A DNA stretch of 64,000 bases from Roseiarcus sp963816065 (lineage in GTDB: Bacteria; Pseudomonadota; Alphaproteobacteria; Rhizobiales; Beijerinckiaceae), in contig CAWFJG010000007.1 in the NCBI GenBank assembly GCA_963816065.1, positions 367,661 through 431,660 on the forward strand. Direction: 5' to 3'. The translations under genes and the position numbers were made by a program. Shown piece by piece: positions 37,934 through 47,203 of the stretch; the first letter of the stretch is position 1; each line of letters starts with the position of its first letter. Under the pieces are notes generated by a model, which saw only the letters and a list, made by a program, of their open reading frames with translations, was not told where the DNA came from and ran no database searches.

Positions 37934-39511
37934 ATGAACGCGAGCGTCGAGGCGCCGCCGGAGGCGTTCAATTTCGCCCGGCATCTTCTGGACTCCAACG
38001 CCGGCCGCCCGGACAAGATCGCCTTCATCGACGACGAGCGGGCGCTGACCTACGGTCAACTCGACGAGCGCGTGCGCCGCTTCGCCGCCGCGCTTAAGGA
38101 CGCGGGCGTCAAGCGCGAGGAGCGGGTGCTGCTTCTCATGCTCGACAGCTGCGACTGGCCGGTCGCGTTCCTCGGGTCGATCTTCGCCGGCGCCGTGCCG
38201 GTCCCGGTCAACACGCTGCTCACCGCCGACGACTACGCCTACATGCTCGAGCACGCCCGCGCCCAGGCGGCGATCGTCAGCGGGGCGGTGAAGCCGGCGC
38301 TGAAGGCCGCGCTGACCAAGTCCGACCACGAAGTCCACAAGGTCGTCGTCTCGCGGCCGGCCCAGCCGCTCGAATTCGGCGAGGTCGCGTTCGAGGCGTT
38401 CCTCGAGGCCCATGCGCCGCTGGCCCGCGCGGCGAAGACCCACGCCGACGATCCCGCCTTCTGGCTCTATTCGTCGGGTTCGACCGGCCGGCCCAAGGGC
38501 GCCGTCCACTCGCACGCCAACCCGTACTGGACGGCCGAGCTTTACGGCAAGGCGATCCTGGCGTTGCGCGAGGACGACGTCTGCTTCTCGGCGGCGAAGC
38601 TGTTCTTCGCCTACGGGCTCGGCAACGCGCTGACCTTTCCGCTCTCCGTCGGCTCGACCGTGCTCTTGATGGCCGAGCGGCCGACGCCGGACGCCGTGTT
38701 CAGGCGCTGGCGCGGCGACGTCGGAAACGTCAAGCCGACGGTGTTCTACGGCGCGCCGACCGGCTTCGCCGGCATGCTCGCCTCGGCCGCCCTGCCGGGG
38801 CGCGACGAGACCGCGCTGCGCCTCGTCTCCTCGGCGGGCGAGGCGCTGCCGGCCGAGATCGGCGAGCGGTTCAAGCGGCGTTTCGGCGTCGACATCGTCG
38901 ACGGCATCGGCTCGACCGAGATGCTGCACATCTTCATCTCCAACCGACCCGACCAGGTGCGCTACGGCACGACCGGCTGGCCGGTGCCGGGCTACGACAT
39001 CGAACTGCGAGGCGAAGGCGGCGCGCCCGTCGCGGACGGGGAGCCCGGCGACCTCTACATCCATGGGCCCTCGTCCGCGCTGATGTACTGGGGCAATCGC
39101 GAGAAGACGCGCGAGACCTTCCAGGGCGGCTGGACCAAGGCTGGCGACAAATACGTCCGCAATTCCGACGGCTCGCTGACCTACGCGGGCCGCACCGACG
39201 ACATGCTCAAGGTCAGCGGCGTCTACGTCAGCCCGTTCGAGGTCGAGGCGACCATCGTCCAGCATCCCGCGGTGCTGGAGGCCGCCGTGATCGGCGTGCC
39301 CGACGCCGAGGGGCTGACCAAGACCAAGGCGTTCGTCGTGCTCAAAGCCGGCGGCGCGGTCGACGAGGCGGAGCTGAAGGCCTTCGTCAAGGACCGGCTC
39401 GCGCCCTACAAATACCCGCGCGCGATCGAGTTCGTCGCCGAGCTGCCGAAAACCGCGACCGGCAAGATCCAGCGCTTTCGCCTCAGAGAGATGGAGCGCG
39501 CCCGCATATGA
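37934..39511 (+). CDS. bclA: Benzoate-CoA ligase
   Basis: AMP-forming ligase that makes benzoyl-CoA from benzoate, CoA and ATP, the entry step of the box pathway. 525 residues, intact. Motifs: FWLYSSGSTGRPKGAVHSH (P-loop), GIGSTEMLHIFISN, YAGRTDDMLKVSGVYVSPFE, and the adenylating lysine in PKTATGKIQRFRLRE. The start MNASVEAPPE at 37934 has GGAGGGACC directly before it. The 3' end overlaps the NUDIX gene (ATGA). Substrate assignment rests on family similarity plus the box context; related 4-hydroxybenzoate ligases are less likely. Confidence 0.95.
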   Translation: MNASVEAPPEAFNFARHLLDSNAGRPDKIAFIDDERALTYGQLDERVRRFAAALKDAGVKREERVLLLMLDSCDWPVAFLGSIFAGAVPVPVNTLLTADDYAYMLEHARAQAAIVSGAVKPALKAALTKSDHEVHKVVVSRPAQPLEFGEVAFEAFLEAHAPLARAAKTHADDPAFWLYSSGSTGRPKGAVHSHANPYWTAELYGKAILALREDDVCFSAAKLFFAYGLGNALTFPLSVGSTVLLMAERPTPDAVFRRWRGDVGNVKPTVFYGAPTGFAGMLASAALPGRDETALRLVSSAGEALPAEIGERFKRRFGVDIVDGIGSTEMLHIFISNRPDQVRYGTTGWPVPGYDIELRGEGGAPVADGEPGDLYIHGPSSALMYWGNREKTRETFQGGWTKAGDKYVRNSDGSLTYAGRTDDMLKVSGVYVSPFEVEATIVQHPAVLEAAVIGVPDAEGLTKTKAFVVLKAGGAVDEAELKAFVKDRLAPYKYPRAIEFVAELPKTATGKIQRFRLREMERARI

Positions 39512-40261
39512 CCGAGAAGCCCACGCCCGTCGCGCCGCGCCCCGCCGCATCGATCCTGTTGTTGCGCGATGGTCCGGCGGGGCTCGAGACGTTCATGGTC
39601 GTGCGCCACCATCATATCGACTTCGCCTCGGGGGCGCTGGTCTTTCCGGGCGGCCGGATGGAGGCGGCGGACGCCGAACTCGGCGCGCGCCTCGCGCCGG
39701 CCGACGCGCTCGCCCGCTTCAAGGTCGCGGCGATCCGCGAGGCGTTCGAGGAATGCGGGTTGCTGCTTGCGAGAGTTCGACGGAGAGGACAGGTTCGTCC
39801 CGTCCGCTCGGGCAGCCGCGCTCGACCGCGCCGCGCCCTTCGCCAACCTGATGATACGTGAGGGGTTCACGCCGGCGCTCGACGCGCTCGTGCCGTTCGC
39901 CCACTGGATCACGCCCGACTTCGTGCCGAAGCGCTTCGACACGCATTTCTTCCTGGCCGTCGCCCCCGCCGACCAGGCGCTCGTCCACGACGGGCGCGAG
40001 GCGGTCGATTCGGTCTGGATCTCGCCCCAGGAGGCGCTGGCCGAGCACGGGCGCCGCTTCAAGCTCTTGTTCCCGACCCACCGCAACTTGTGGAAGCTTG
40101 CGGCCCATCGGGACGCGGCCTCCGCCCTCGCCGCGGCCCGCGCGACGCCCGTCGTGACCGTGCAGCCGGAGAAGGTCACGGTCGATGGCGGTCCGGGCCT
40201 GAGAATCCCGGCCGAGGCGGGCTACGGCGGCGAGGCTTTCTCGGTCGTCGGGCTCATTTGA
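39508..40261 (+). CDS. NUDIX hydrolase, NUDT19/CoA-pyrophosphatase-like (one frameshift)
   Basis: About 250 residues when joined. The N-terminal part reads RPAASILLLRDGPAGLETFM, RHHHIDFASGALVFPGGRME, and the helix of the NUDIX box REAFEECGLLL. The box carries an insertion of about 17 residues between GGRMEAAD and REAFEECG, as in the NUDT7/NUDT19 type of acyl-CoA/CoA diphosphatases. Near 39770 the frame changes after GLLLA; the rest (REFDGEDRF to AFSVVGLI) continues to 40261. Coupled to bclA by ATGA, so it may dispose of dead-end CoA esters or balance the CoA pool during aromatic catabolism. The substrate is inferred. Confidence 0.82.
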
Positions 40262-40400
40262 CCCCTCGCCGGCTGGACGCGGATTGTCCGCAAAGCGCCT
40301 CTTTGCCCGCTTGACCCGCGTCAGCGCAAAGCTCTCGGCCCGCCAACGGGCTTGACTCGGGGATTGCGCGGGGACGACAGGCGCCTGACTGGCCGAGGGC

Positions 40401-41021
40401 TCACCCCGCGGCCAGCCCGCCCTTCTCGCGCAAAAAGGCGATCACTGCGTCGACCCCCTGCCCCGTCTTCATGTTGGCCATGACGAACGGCCGGGCCTTG
40501 CGCTGGATCTTGGCGTCGCGGGCCATGACGTCGAGGTTGGCGCCGACGTAGGGGGCGAGGTCGGTCTTGTTGATGACGAGCAGGTCCGAGCGGGTGATGC
40601 CGGGGCCGCCTTTGCGCGGAATCTTCTCGCCGCCCGAGACGTCGATGACATAGATGGTCAGGTCGGCGAGCTCGGGCGAGAAGGTCGCGGCGAGGTTGTC
40701 GCCGCCCGATTCGATCAGGATCACGTCGAGGTCGGGGAAGCGCTTGCGCATGTCGGCGACGGCCGCGAGGTTGATCGAGGCGTCCTCGCGGATGGCTGTG
40801 TGCGGACACCCGCCCGTCTCGACTCCAATGATCCGCTCGGCCGGCAGCGCCCCCGCCTCGACCAGGATGCGCGCGTCTTCCTTGGTGTAGATGTCGTTGG
40901 TGATCGCGGCGATGTCGAGTTCGTCACGCAGCCGCTTGCAGAGCTGCTCCATCAGCGCCGTCTTGCCGGAGCCGACGGGGCCGCCAATGCCGACGCGGAG
41001 AGGTTGTTTGGCTTGAATCAT
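40401..41021 (-). CDS. ureG: Urease accessory GTPase UreG
   Basis: Nickel-delivery GTPase for urease, 206 residues, intact. It has the P-loop VGIGGPVGSGKTALMEQLCK, the metal motif CPH in VETGGCPHTAIREDASIN, the switch region VILIESGGDNLAATFSPELA, and NKTDLAPYVG. The start MIQAKQPLRVGIGGP is chosen by family length. Normally ureG follows ureF in a urease operon, but no ureA/B/C/D/E/F/J is visible on either side: the NUDIX gene lies on one side and a chemotaxis gene on the other. The urea importer lies 36 kb to the left. Confidence 0.95.
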   Translation of the reverse strand: MIQAKQPLRVGIGGPVGSGKTALMEQLCKRLRDELDIAAITNDIYTKEDARILVEAGALPAERIIGVETGGCPHTAIREDASINLAAVADMRKRFPDLDVILIESGGDNLAATFSPELADLTIYVIDVSGGEKIPRKGGPGITRSDLLVINKTDLAPYVGANLDVMARDAKIQRKARPFVMANMKTGQGVDAVIAFLREKGGLAAG

Positions 41022-41149
41022 GGAGTGGTCTTTGATCAGCCGCACCGTCGAAGCACAAGGGTATATCTGCTGCTTCCGGGTTCCGGAAGTGGAAGCCCCA
41101 AATCGGATCCCCCACGTCAAGACCATTCCAAACGCAACCCGCATCCAAT

Positions 41150-43156
41150 CTACTGAGCAAAACCTGATGCAAGCGCGTGCGCTTTGCGGGAACATAACGA
41201 CAACAACCGCGGGAGCGCCGAGCCGCAAACGTACAACGGGGCGCCCGGCGAATTTCCAACGCAGTCTCGCCATCGCCGATGCAACGGTGGTCGAATGACG
41301 TCGACCGCGCCACTCGCATCCCCGCTGCCGTGCGCGTCACGAAAGATCAGAGCATGAAGGAGTTCCGCGAGCTCGCCTGACGAAGACGCTTGCGCTTGGC
41401 TCACTTCGGCGTCGCACCCAGTCAAACCCTCGTGAATACGGCGTTCGCTCGCCATTGTGTAGAGCGGACGCAGGCGCCGGTCGAGGGTCAGATCGATCTC
41501 GCTCCAGTCTTCCACTTCGCTCAGCCGCGCGGCGATCTCGTCCATCGCTTCGGCGGCGGCAAGCAGAGTGGGGCCGGTGTCCTCGTATCCGGCGAGCGCG
41601 GCGACGGCTCGATCGAGCACAGCGCGAACGCCGTCGCTTTCGCTGTCGAGCCGTGTGAGCGCCTCCGACATCTGCTGGCCGTTGGCGCCGAAAGCGCGGA
41701 TCGCGGCGCTCATGCGTTCGTCGAGTTCGGCCAGACGCCCCGACTTCAAATGCTGGCCCGACTGCGCCAGATGTTCGACATAAGCGACGACGCGATTGAG
41801 CGCTGGCGGCAGCGACTGGATGCCTTTGCCGATCTGCTCGCCGTTGGCCCGCAATTCCTGTGCGATGAGGCTGATTCCTTTGCCGCGGTCGCCCAACCGC
41901 GTCGATCTCAGCAGCGCGTTGGTGCCGATGATCGTGACGTCGACGACAATCTCGTGCAAGCCGTCGGTGCGTCGTCGAAGGTCGTCCATCGTTGTGACGA
42001 CCGCCCGCGCGGCATTGTCGACGACCGCGCGGGCGCGTCGGCATGCGTCCACCATGTCGCGGGCCGCGGTCAGTTTTTTCTCCAGCGTCTCCAGGAACGA
42101 GCCTGCGTTGGAGCCCTCGGCGCCAAACAGTTCGCGCTGATAGCCGGCGAGCGCGCCGGCTTCGCCCGCCAGCAACGGCAAGGTCTGCGAAATCGTCTCC
42201 ATCTCGCTATGGAACTCGCCGTAGGCGCCTTCGAGTTGACGCGCCTGCAGCCGGCAAAGCCGGGACGTGAAGGCTTCGCCCTGCGAGGCGAAGAGCTCTC
42301 GGGTTTCGTCATCGACCAGCCGCGAGCTCCTGCCTTCGGTGAGATCGGTCCAGAAGTGCAGCGCGGCTTGAGCATGTTCGACGCGCTGGCGCGTGCTGTC
42401 GCCGACTTGCAGCGAGCACACGCACTGGCTGATCCGATCGCTGATTTCGCGTGTGCGCGCGCTGACCTCATGCAGCGCCTCGGCCGTGCGTCGCCGCCGC
42501 TCGGCAACGGCCCCGAGGCCTGAACGAATATCGGCGGCGATGAGTTCGAGACCTTCGCGATGGGTGCGCTGAAAGTCGGCTTGCGCCTGCGTCGCGGCGC
42601 GCAGCACCTCGTCGAGTTTCGCATGCGTATCTCGATAATCCGAAAGCGCGCGGCGGGCGTTTTGGGCAAGATCTTGCAGCCGTTCGGTGAAGGCGGCCAT
42701 GTCGTCACGGTGTTCTCGCATCGACGCCGATTTGATCTTTAACATGAACACCAGCGCCGACATCGCGTGGATACAATCGAGCAAACCATCGATATACGTG
42801 CCGATCTGTTTGTCGGCGTCGACGAGAGCAATGAGCGCGCGTCCTTCTTCAATCAAATCGCCCGCGGCCTGCGTGAGATCGGCCGAGGCCGTCGCCAGAT
42901 CCGCACAGGCCTTGTCGATGCCGCCGCTTTCGAGCGCGCCCGAAAGCGCGTCGAACATCGTCGCGAGATCGGCGAGGCCCGGAACGGCTTCGCCGAGCCC
43001 CGCGCCGATATCGAGGCACGCCTGCTCGAAGCGGGAGAATGTCGCGCCGAGCGACGCGGCGTGAGTTTCGAACTCCTCCGCAAGCGCACGCCCACCTGCG
43101 CGGATCAGCGGATCGACCGACGGCGGCGTCGGGTCTTCAAGCCTGAGCGCAAGCAT
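41150..43156 (-). CDS. Soluble MCP-like chemotaxis protein with a diverged signalling tip
   Basis: About 668 residues, no signal peptide and no membrane helix, mostly coiled-coil. The region around residues 405-440 (IVVDVTIIGTNALLRSTRLG, then RGKGISLIAQELRANGEQIG) has the layout of the MCP hairpin tip (QTNLLALNAAVEAARAGExGRGFAVVASEVR) but has lost the A-A-x-E-A-A-R-A-G-E core. It could be a cytoplasmic receptor, a phosphatase/scaffold for the array, or a regulator of CheA. The start is not secure: an ATG at 43195 is also in frame, and neither has a strong ribosome site. The C-terminal 50 residues look atypical (PPLHRRWRDCVGN) and may be affected by a frameshift. Confidence 0.7.
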   Translation of the reverse strand: MLALRLEDPTPPSVDPLIRAGGRALAEEFETHAASLGATFSRFEQACLDIGAGLGEAVPGLADLATMFDALSGALESGGIDKACADLATASADLTQAAGDLIEEGRALIALVDADKQIGTYIDGLLDCIHAMSALVFMLKIKSASMREHRDDMAAFTERLQDLAQNARRALSDYRDTHAKLDEVLRAATQAQADFQRTHREGLELIAADIRSGLGAVAERRRRTAEALHEVSARTREISDRISQCVCSLQVGDSTRQRVEHAQAALHFWTDLTEGRSSRLVDDETRELFASQGEAFTSRLCRLQARQLEGAYGEFHSEMETISQTLPLLAGEAGALAGYQRELFGAEGSNAGSFLETLEKKLTAARDMVDACRRARAVVDNAARAVVTTMDDLRRRTDGLHEIVVDVTIIGTNALLRSTRLGDRGKGISLIAQELRANGEQIGKGIQSLPPALNRVVAYVEHLAQSGQHLKSGRLAELDERMSAAIRAFGANGQQMSEALTRLDSESDGVRAVLDRAVAALAGYEDTGPTLLAAAEAMDEIAARLSEVEDWSEIDLTLDRRLRPLYTMASERRIHEGLTGCDAEVSQAQASSSGELAELLHALIFRDAHGSGDASGAVDVIRPPLHRRWRDCVGNSPGAPLYVCGSALPRLLSLCSRKAHALASGFAQ

Positions 43157-43409
43157 GCAGGATCCGGAGCGAACTGATGGAAAGGGGCGCGGCATTCACG
43201 GCTGCGCTGAGCGCGACGGCTCTCATTGGCTTGTGGCAGACGACCCCTTCGTCCCGCGATATGGCGACGGCGCCGGCGGCCTGCGGTTCGAAGAGTCCAT
43301 GCGCGCCGCTGTCGCCCATGCCGGTCATGACGCAGCCGACCGCGTCGGCTCGGGCATATTGCGCGGCGGAATGGAAAAGCGCGTCAACCTTCGGAAGGCG
43401 CACGGGACA
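43155..43409 (-). pseudogene. CheB methylesterase C-terminal remnant
   Basis: About 85 residues resemble the end of CheB: KVDALFHSAAQYARADAVGC, VMTGMGDSGAHGLFEPQAAGA, VAISRDEGVVCHKPMRAVALSA. Aligned with the intact CheB at 51379-52527 it keeps the catalytic aspartate motif (MTGMGD), but the receiver domain and the catalytic Ser/His half are missing. It sits between cheY and the MCP-like gene and runs into the start of the latter in another frame. It is a leftover of a second cheB, probably from an older che operon arrangement. Confidence 0.8.
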
Positions 43410-43422
43410 TCCGAGTTCGCGC

Positions 43423-43785
43423 TCATCCGAGCAACTTCTTGGCAACGGCGAGCAGTTGCTCCTGCTTGAACGGCTTGGTGATCCAGCCGGTGGCGCCGGA
43501 CGCCTTGGCTTGGCTTTTCAAGCCATCGTCGGATTGAGTGGTCAGGAAAACGATTGGCACGCCGCGATAGGTCGACAACTGGCGCAGCGCGCGAATAAAT
43601 TCCAGGCCATCCATATTCGGCATGTTGAGATCGGTGATGATCAGGTTCACCGCCTGCCGCTTGGCGACCGACAGTCCTTGCACACCGTCGCCGGCTTCTA
43701 AGACCGCGTAACCTGCGTTGGAAAGGGCCAGTCGAACCATCTGCCGGACGCTCGGCGAATCATCGACCGTCAGTACGGTTTTCAT
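43423..43785 (-). CDS. cheY: Chemotaxis response regulator CheY
   Basis: 120-residue single-domain receiver. All catalytic residues are present: Asp8/Asp9 in LTVDDSPSV, phospho-acceptor Asp52 in IITDLNMPNMDG, Thr82/Thr83 in VFLTTQSD, and Lys104 in WITKPFK. The start MKTVLTVDD at 43785 has GAGG 10 bases upstream; the in-frame extension is not protein-like. It is divergent from the main che operon, whose own cheY slot holds a decayed copy of exactly the same length. Confidence 0.95.
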   Translation of the reverse strand: MKTVLTVDDSPSVRQMVRLALSNAGYAVLEAGDGVQGLSVAKRQAVNLIITDLNMPNMDGLEFIRALRQLSTYRGVPIVFLTTQSDDGLKSQAKASGATGWITKPFKQEQLLAVAKKLLG

Positions 43786-44479
43786 CGGCAGATCGCCTCG
43801 CAAGTGGGTACACTTTGACAAGACTCTCCGCCGAGCTGGCAACGCGGAAACCGCAGCGATGCATCGCTTCGTCGAGCGCGCGGCGCGGCGTTGATGCGAC
43901 CGGCGCGCAGCGCCACGGCATAGGCTGGCGGAGCGCTCATGGGACACACCTTCGGCTAGAGACAGGGGCTTTGTGAAACCCTAGGTTGTGTGAGAAGCCT
44001 GAAAATTCCGTTTCCAGAAGGAGCCCTGACGTGATCGGGCGCGATTTCGAGTCGGCGGTCGGGAGGTGGGGCGAGACGCCTCGAGGCCGTCTCGGCCCCC
44101 CATTTCTTGCGCAGGAATCAGCGATTCTAAGGCGTTAGCGACAAGATCCTGTTTCGCATGCGGCTCGATGGGAATTGTTTGCCGTATTCCGATCTGGCGG
44201 TCGGCGTCGGTCGATGCATACTTCCCGCCTCGCTCGTTAACGGTTGCATAGCGAATCTCGGAGATGGTCAGCGACGACGAATTGTCACGCTCCTCGCCGA
44301 GACGACGAAGGCATGAAGCCGCTCTTCGTCGCGTCGACTCCCGATCGACATCCCGAATTGCTCTGAAAGCAAACTTGTCTCGCAAGGGGCAAGAAACCGA
44401 TCGCTGGTGTGGCTCTCGCGGCCGACGAAGGCCTGTCGCGCGCCTCGACGCCGCGCGTCGAAAGAAGGGAAGCCGCTGC
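43786..44479. other. Divergent gap between cheY and the main che operon
   Basis: About 690 bases with no recognisable gene. A 134-codon frame on the minus strand (43981-44385) has no family features and no ribosome site, so I leave it out. The region must carry the promoters of both che transcription units. I see no confident promoter or operator. Confidence 0.4.
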
Positions 44480-44833
44480 GTGCCTAGTCAGAACGTCAGT
44501 CTCGACGCCGCGAATGAACGCACCGCGGTAAAACTCAGCGGGAGCCTGACGACGCCTGTCGGGGACGAGGTCCATCGGACGGTGCTCGAGGCGCTCAGCG
44601 GACGCGAGCAGCTGACGATCGATTGTTCCGATGTGACCGAGGTCGACGTTTCGTTTCTGCAGATTCTCGTTGCGGCCGACGTTGCGGCGGGGCGATCGCA
44701 CAAGACAGCCGCGCTGGCTTCGCCGCCGCAAGGCGTTCTCGCCGACGCGCTGCGGCGCTGCGGTTTCGCGCCGCCGCCGGGGGCGACGTCGCTAACCGAA
44801 ATTTTCGCCTCGCGGGTCAGCGGCAGCCGATGA
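44480..44833 (+). CDS. STAS-domain protein at the head of the che operon
   Basis: 117 residues from GTG at 44480 (AAGGGAAG about 8 bases upstream). SLDAANERTAVKLSGSLTTP, LTIDCSDVTEVDVSFLQILVAA, and a C-terminal GATSLTEIFASRV match the single-domain STAS/anti-sigma-antagonist fold. The conserved phosphorylatable Ser/Thr position sits in VDVSFLQI. Such STAS genes open many alphaproteobacterial che operons, but their role is unclear. It overlaps the next gene by ATGA (44830-44833), so it is translated first. Confidence 0.85.
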   Translation: MPSQNVSLDAANERTAVKLSGSLTTPVGDEVHRTVLEALSGREQLTIDCSDVTEVDVSFLQILVAADVAAGRSHKTAALASPPQGVLADALRRCGFAPPPGATSLTEIFASRVSGSR

Positions 44834-45192
44834 CAATGAGGCTTGCAGGCGAACAGGCGCTGTGCAGCCGGCGCGTGCACAAGGATGCGCGGAGTCCTCT
44901 CGGCTGCGGCGGAGCCGTCTCGGCTCACCGGAGCGAAGGCGTTGCGGCGGCGCGCGGCCGCGCGTTCGAGGTGGTCGTCGCAGACCCTGGCATGCCGGAC
45001 ATGTACGGGATCGGCTTCGTCCGACCGGTCAGACAGCCGCGGCCCAACCGCGCGGCGCCGATCGTCATGCGCGCCGCCGAATTCGACAAGGGCCTGAAGC
45101 CGCAGGCGAAGCCTGCCGGCACGGCCGCCTGCCTCGCCGAGCCGTTCGAGCCGAAACCGTTCATCGCCGCAAACATGAAGGCGCCCCAATGA
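44830..45192 (+). CDS. Decayed CheY receiver in the che operon
   Basis: 120 residues, open reading frame with ATGA overlaps on both sides (STAS before, cheA after). It aligns without gaps to the intact CheY at 43423-43785: Asp52 is kept (VVVADPGMPDM), but the acidic pair Asp8-Asp9 is Glu8-Gln9, Thr83 is Ala83, and the essential Lys104 is Glu104 (LAEPFEP instead of ITKPFK). The first 45 residues are unlike a receiver (QALCSRRVHKDARSPLGCGG). Phosphorylation should be lost or severely weakened. It may survive as a coupling frame that keeps cheA translated, or as a phosphate-independent partner. Confidence 0.8.
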   Translation: MTMRLAGEQALCSRRVHKDARSPLGCGGAVSAHRSEGVAAARGRAFEVVVADPGMPDMYGIGFVRPVRQPRPNRAAPIVMRAAEFDKGLKPQAKPAGTAACLAEPFEPKPFIAANMKAPQ

Positions 45193-47203
45193 CCTCTAGC
45201 GCGGATCCCATCGAAATCTTCCGCCAGGAAGCGGGCGAACTGCTCGAGCAATTGGAGGCGGCGCTGCTCGATCTCGAGCGCTCGCCCGACGATCGCAACC
45301 TGATCAACACCGCCTTCCGCGCCCTGCACACCATCAAGGGCTCGGGGGCGATGTTCGGCTTCGATCAGGTCGCGGCGTTCGCCCACGAATTCGAGAGCGC
45401 GTTCGATCGCGTGCGCAAGGGCGACGCCGCTCCAGAGCCCGATCTGATCGCGATCGCGCTCAACGCCAAGGACTTCCTACGCACGCAGATCGAGAAGCCG
45501 GAAGAGGCGAACGCAGTCATCGGCATGTGCATTCTGTCCGATCTGCGCAAGCTGGTTCAGGATCCGGACGCGCGCGCCGCGCTAGCGGGAGTCGCGCCGA
45601 ACCCGCCGCCCCTCCGCCGCCGCCGCCGGATGAGCGGAAGGCGTGGCGGGTCGGCATGCGCTTCCACAAAGACGTGCTCGTCAACGGCAGCAACCCGCTG
45701 CTGCTGCTCGACGAATTGCGCACCCTTGGCGACTGCCTGGTCGCGGTCGACGTCGAGGCGACGCCGCCGCTCGATCAAATGGATCCGACCGCCTGCTACT
45801 TCACCTGGAATGTTCGACTTCGAGACCGCCCATCCGAAGAGCGAGATCGAGGACGTCTTCATTTTCGTCGCCGGCGACATGGAGCTCGAGCATCGAGGAG
45901 GGCGCCGCGCCGCCGGTCGTCGCCGCCGTCGCCGTCCGCCGTCGCGGCCGTCGCGCCGCCGCTGGCCGGCGGTCCGCCGACCGGGGAGGGCGCAGCGAAG
46001 AAGGGCGCGAAGGAATCGGCGACCATCCGCGTTCAGGCCGAACGACTCGATGAGATGATGGACCGGGTCGGCGAACTGGTGATCGCCCAGGCAAGGCTCA
46101 CCCAACTCGCCGCCGCCGGCGCCAACGCCAAGGGCGTCGCCGAGGAGATCGAACGCCTCGCCTCGTCGCTGCGCGACGCCGTGATGGGCATCCGCATGCT
46201 GCCGATCGGCTCGCTGTTCGGCCGCTTCCGCCGCCTCGTCCACGACCTGTCGCGCGATCTCAACAAGGAGATCGAGCTGATCGCCGAAGGCGAGGAGACC
46301 GAGCTCGACAAGACGATGATCGAACGGCTCGCCGATCCGCTGATCCACGTCATCCGCAATGCCGCCGACCACGGCCTCGAAAGCGCCGAGACGCGCCGCG
46401 CCGCCGGCAAGGATCCCGTCGGCCACATCCGTCTGGTGGCGCGCCACGCCGGCGCAGAGGTGCTGATCAGCGTCTCCGACGACGGCAGCGGCCTCGACCT
46501 CGCCAAGATCCGCGCCAAGGCCGAGGAAAACGGCCTGGTCGCGCCCGGCGCCGTTCTCTCCGAGGCCGAGCTGCACCAGCTCCTCTTCCTGCCCGGCTTC
46601 TCCACCGCCCACGAGGTCTCGGCGCTGTCGGGCCGCGGCGTCGGTATGGACGTGGTGCGGCGGGCGATCGAAGGCATGCGCGGCTCGATCGACGTCGCCA
46701 GCCAGGTCGGCAAGGGCTCGACCTTCACCCTGCGTCTGCCGCTGACCCTGGCGATCATCGAGGGCCTTTTGGTGCGGGTCGCCGAGTCGCGCTATGTCCT
46801 GCCGCTGACCTCGGTCGAGGAATGCGTGGAGCTGTCGAACGAGGTCGACGCGCGCTCGAGAGGCCGCAGCTTCCTCAATATCCGCGGCGAGCTGGTGCCG
46901 TTCCTCCGGCTGCGCGAGCTGTTCGGCGAGCGCGGCGAGCCTGATCCGCACCAGAAGGTGGTGATCGTCGCCAACGCCGACGTCCGCGTCGGGCTGGTTG
47001 TCGACCAGATCATCGGCGGCCACCAGACGGTGATCAAGTCGCTGTCGAAGCTGCACGCCGACGTGCCGAGCTTCTCCGGCGCGACGATCCTCGGCGACGG
47101 CGCGGTCGCGCTGATCCTCGACGTGCCGCATCTGATCGCCTCGGGGCAGGCGCGCGAGGCGCGGCTGCAAGCCAAGCAGGCCAAAGCCTTGGAGGCCGCG
47201 TGA
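45189..47203 (+). CDS. cheA: Chemotaxis histidine kinase CheA (several frameshifts)
   Basis: Central kinase of the array. The P1 domain has the phosphorylated His47 (FRALHTIKGSGAMFGF). A P2-like region follows (MRFHKDVLVNGSNPLLLLDE; FDFETAHPKSEIEDVFIFVA), then P3 dimerisation (AERLDEMMDRVGELVIAQAR), P4 HATPase (HVIRNAADHGLESAETRRAA; GRGVGMDVVRRAIEGM), and P5 CheW-like (LIEGLLVRVAESRYVLPL-type to SGATILGDGAVALILDV). Frame changes occur near 45600, 45815 and 45895-45935, all in the P2/linker stretch; joined it is about 670 residues. The start overlaps the decayed cheY and the stop overlaps cheW (TGATG). Confidence 0.9.

Noticed and set aside
37892..39550. 552-codon minus-strand frame opposite bclA
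   Set aside because: The plus strand encodes an intact benzoate-CoA ligase; the opposite frame is low-complexity and featureless.
43981..44385. 134-codon minus-strand frame in the cheY/STAS gap
   Set aside because: No ribosome site, no recognisable domain, and composition like other non-coding frames.
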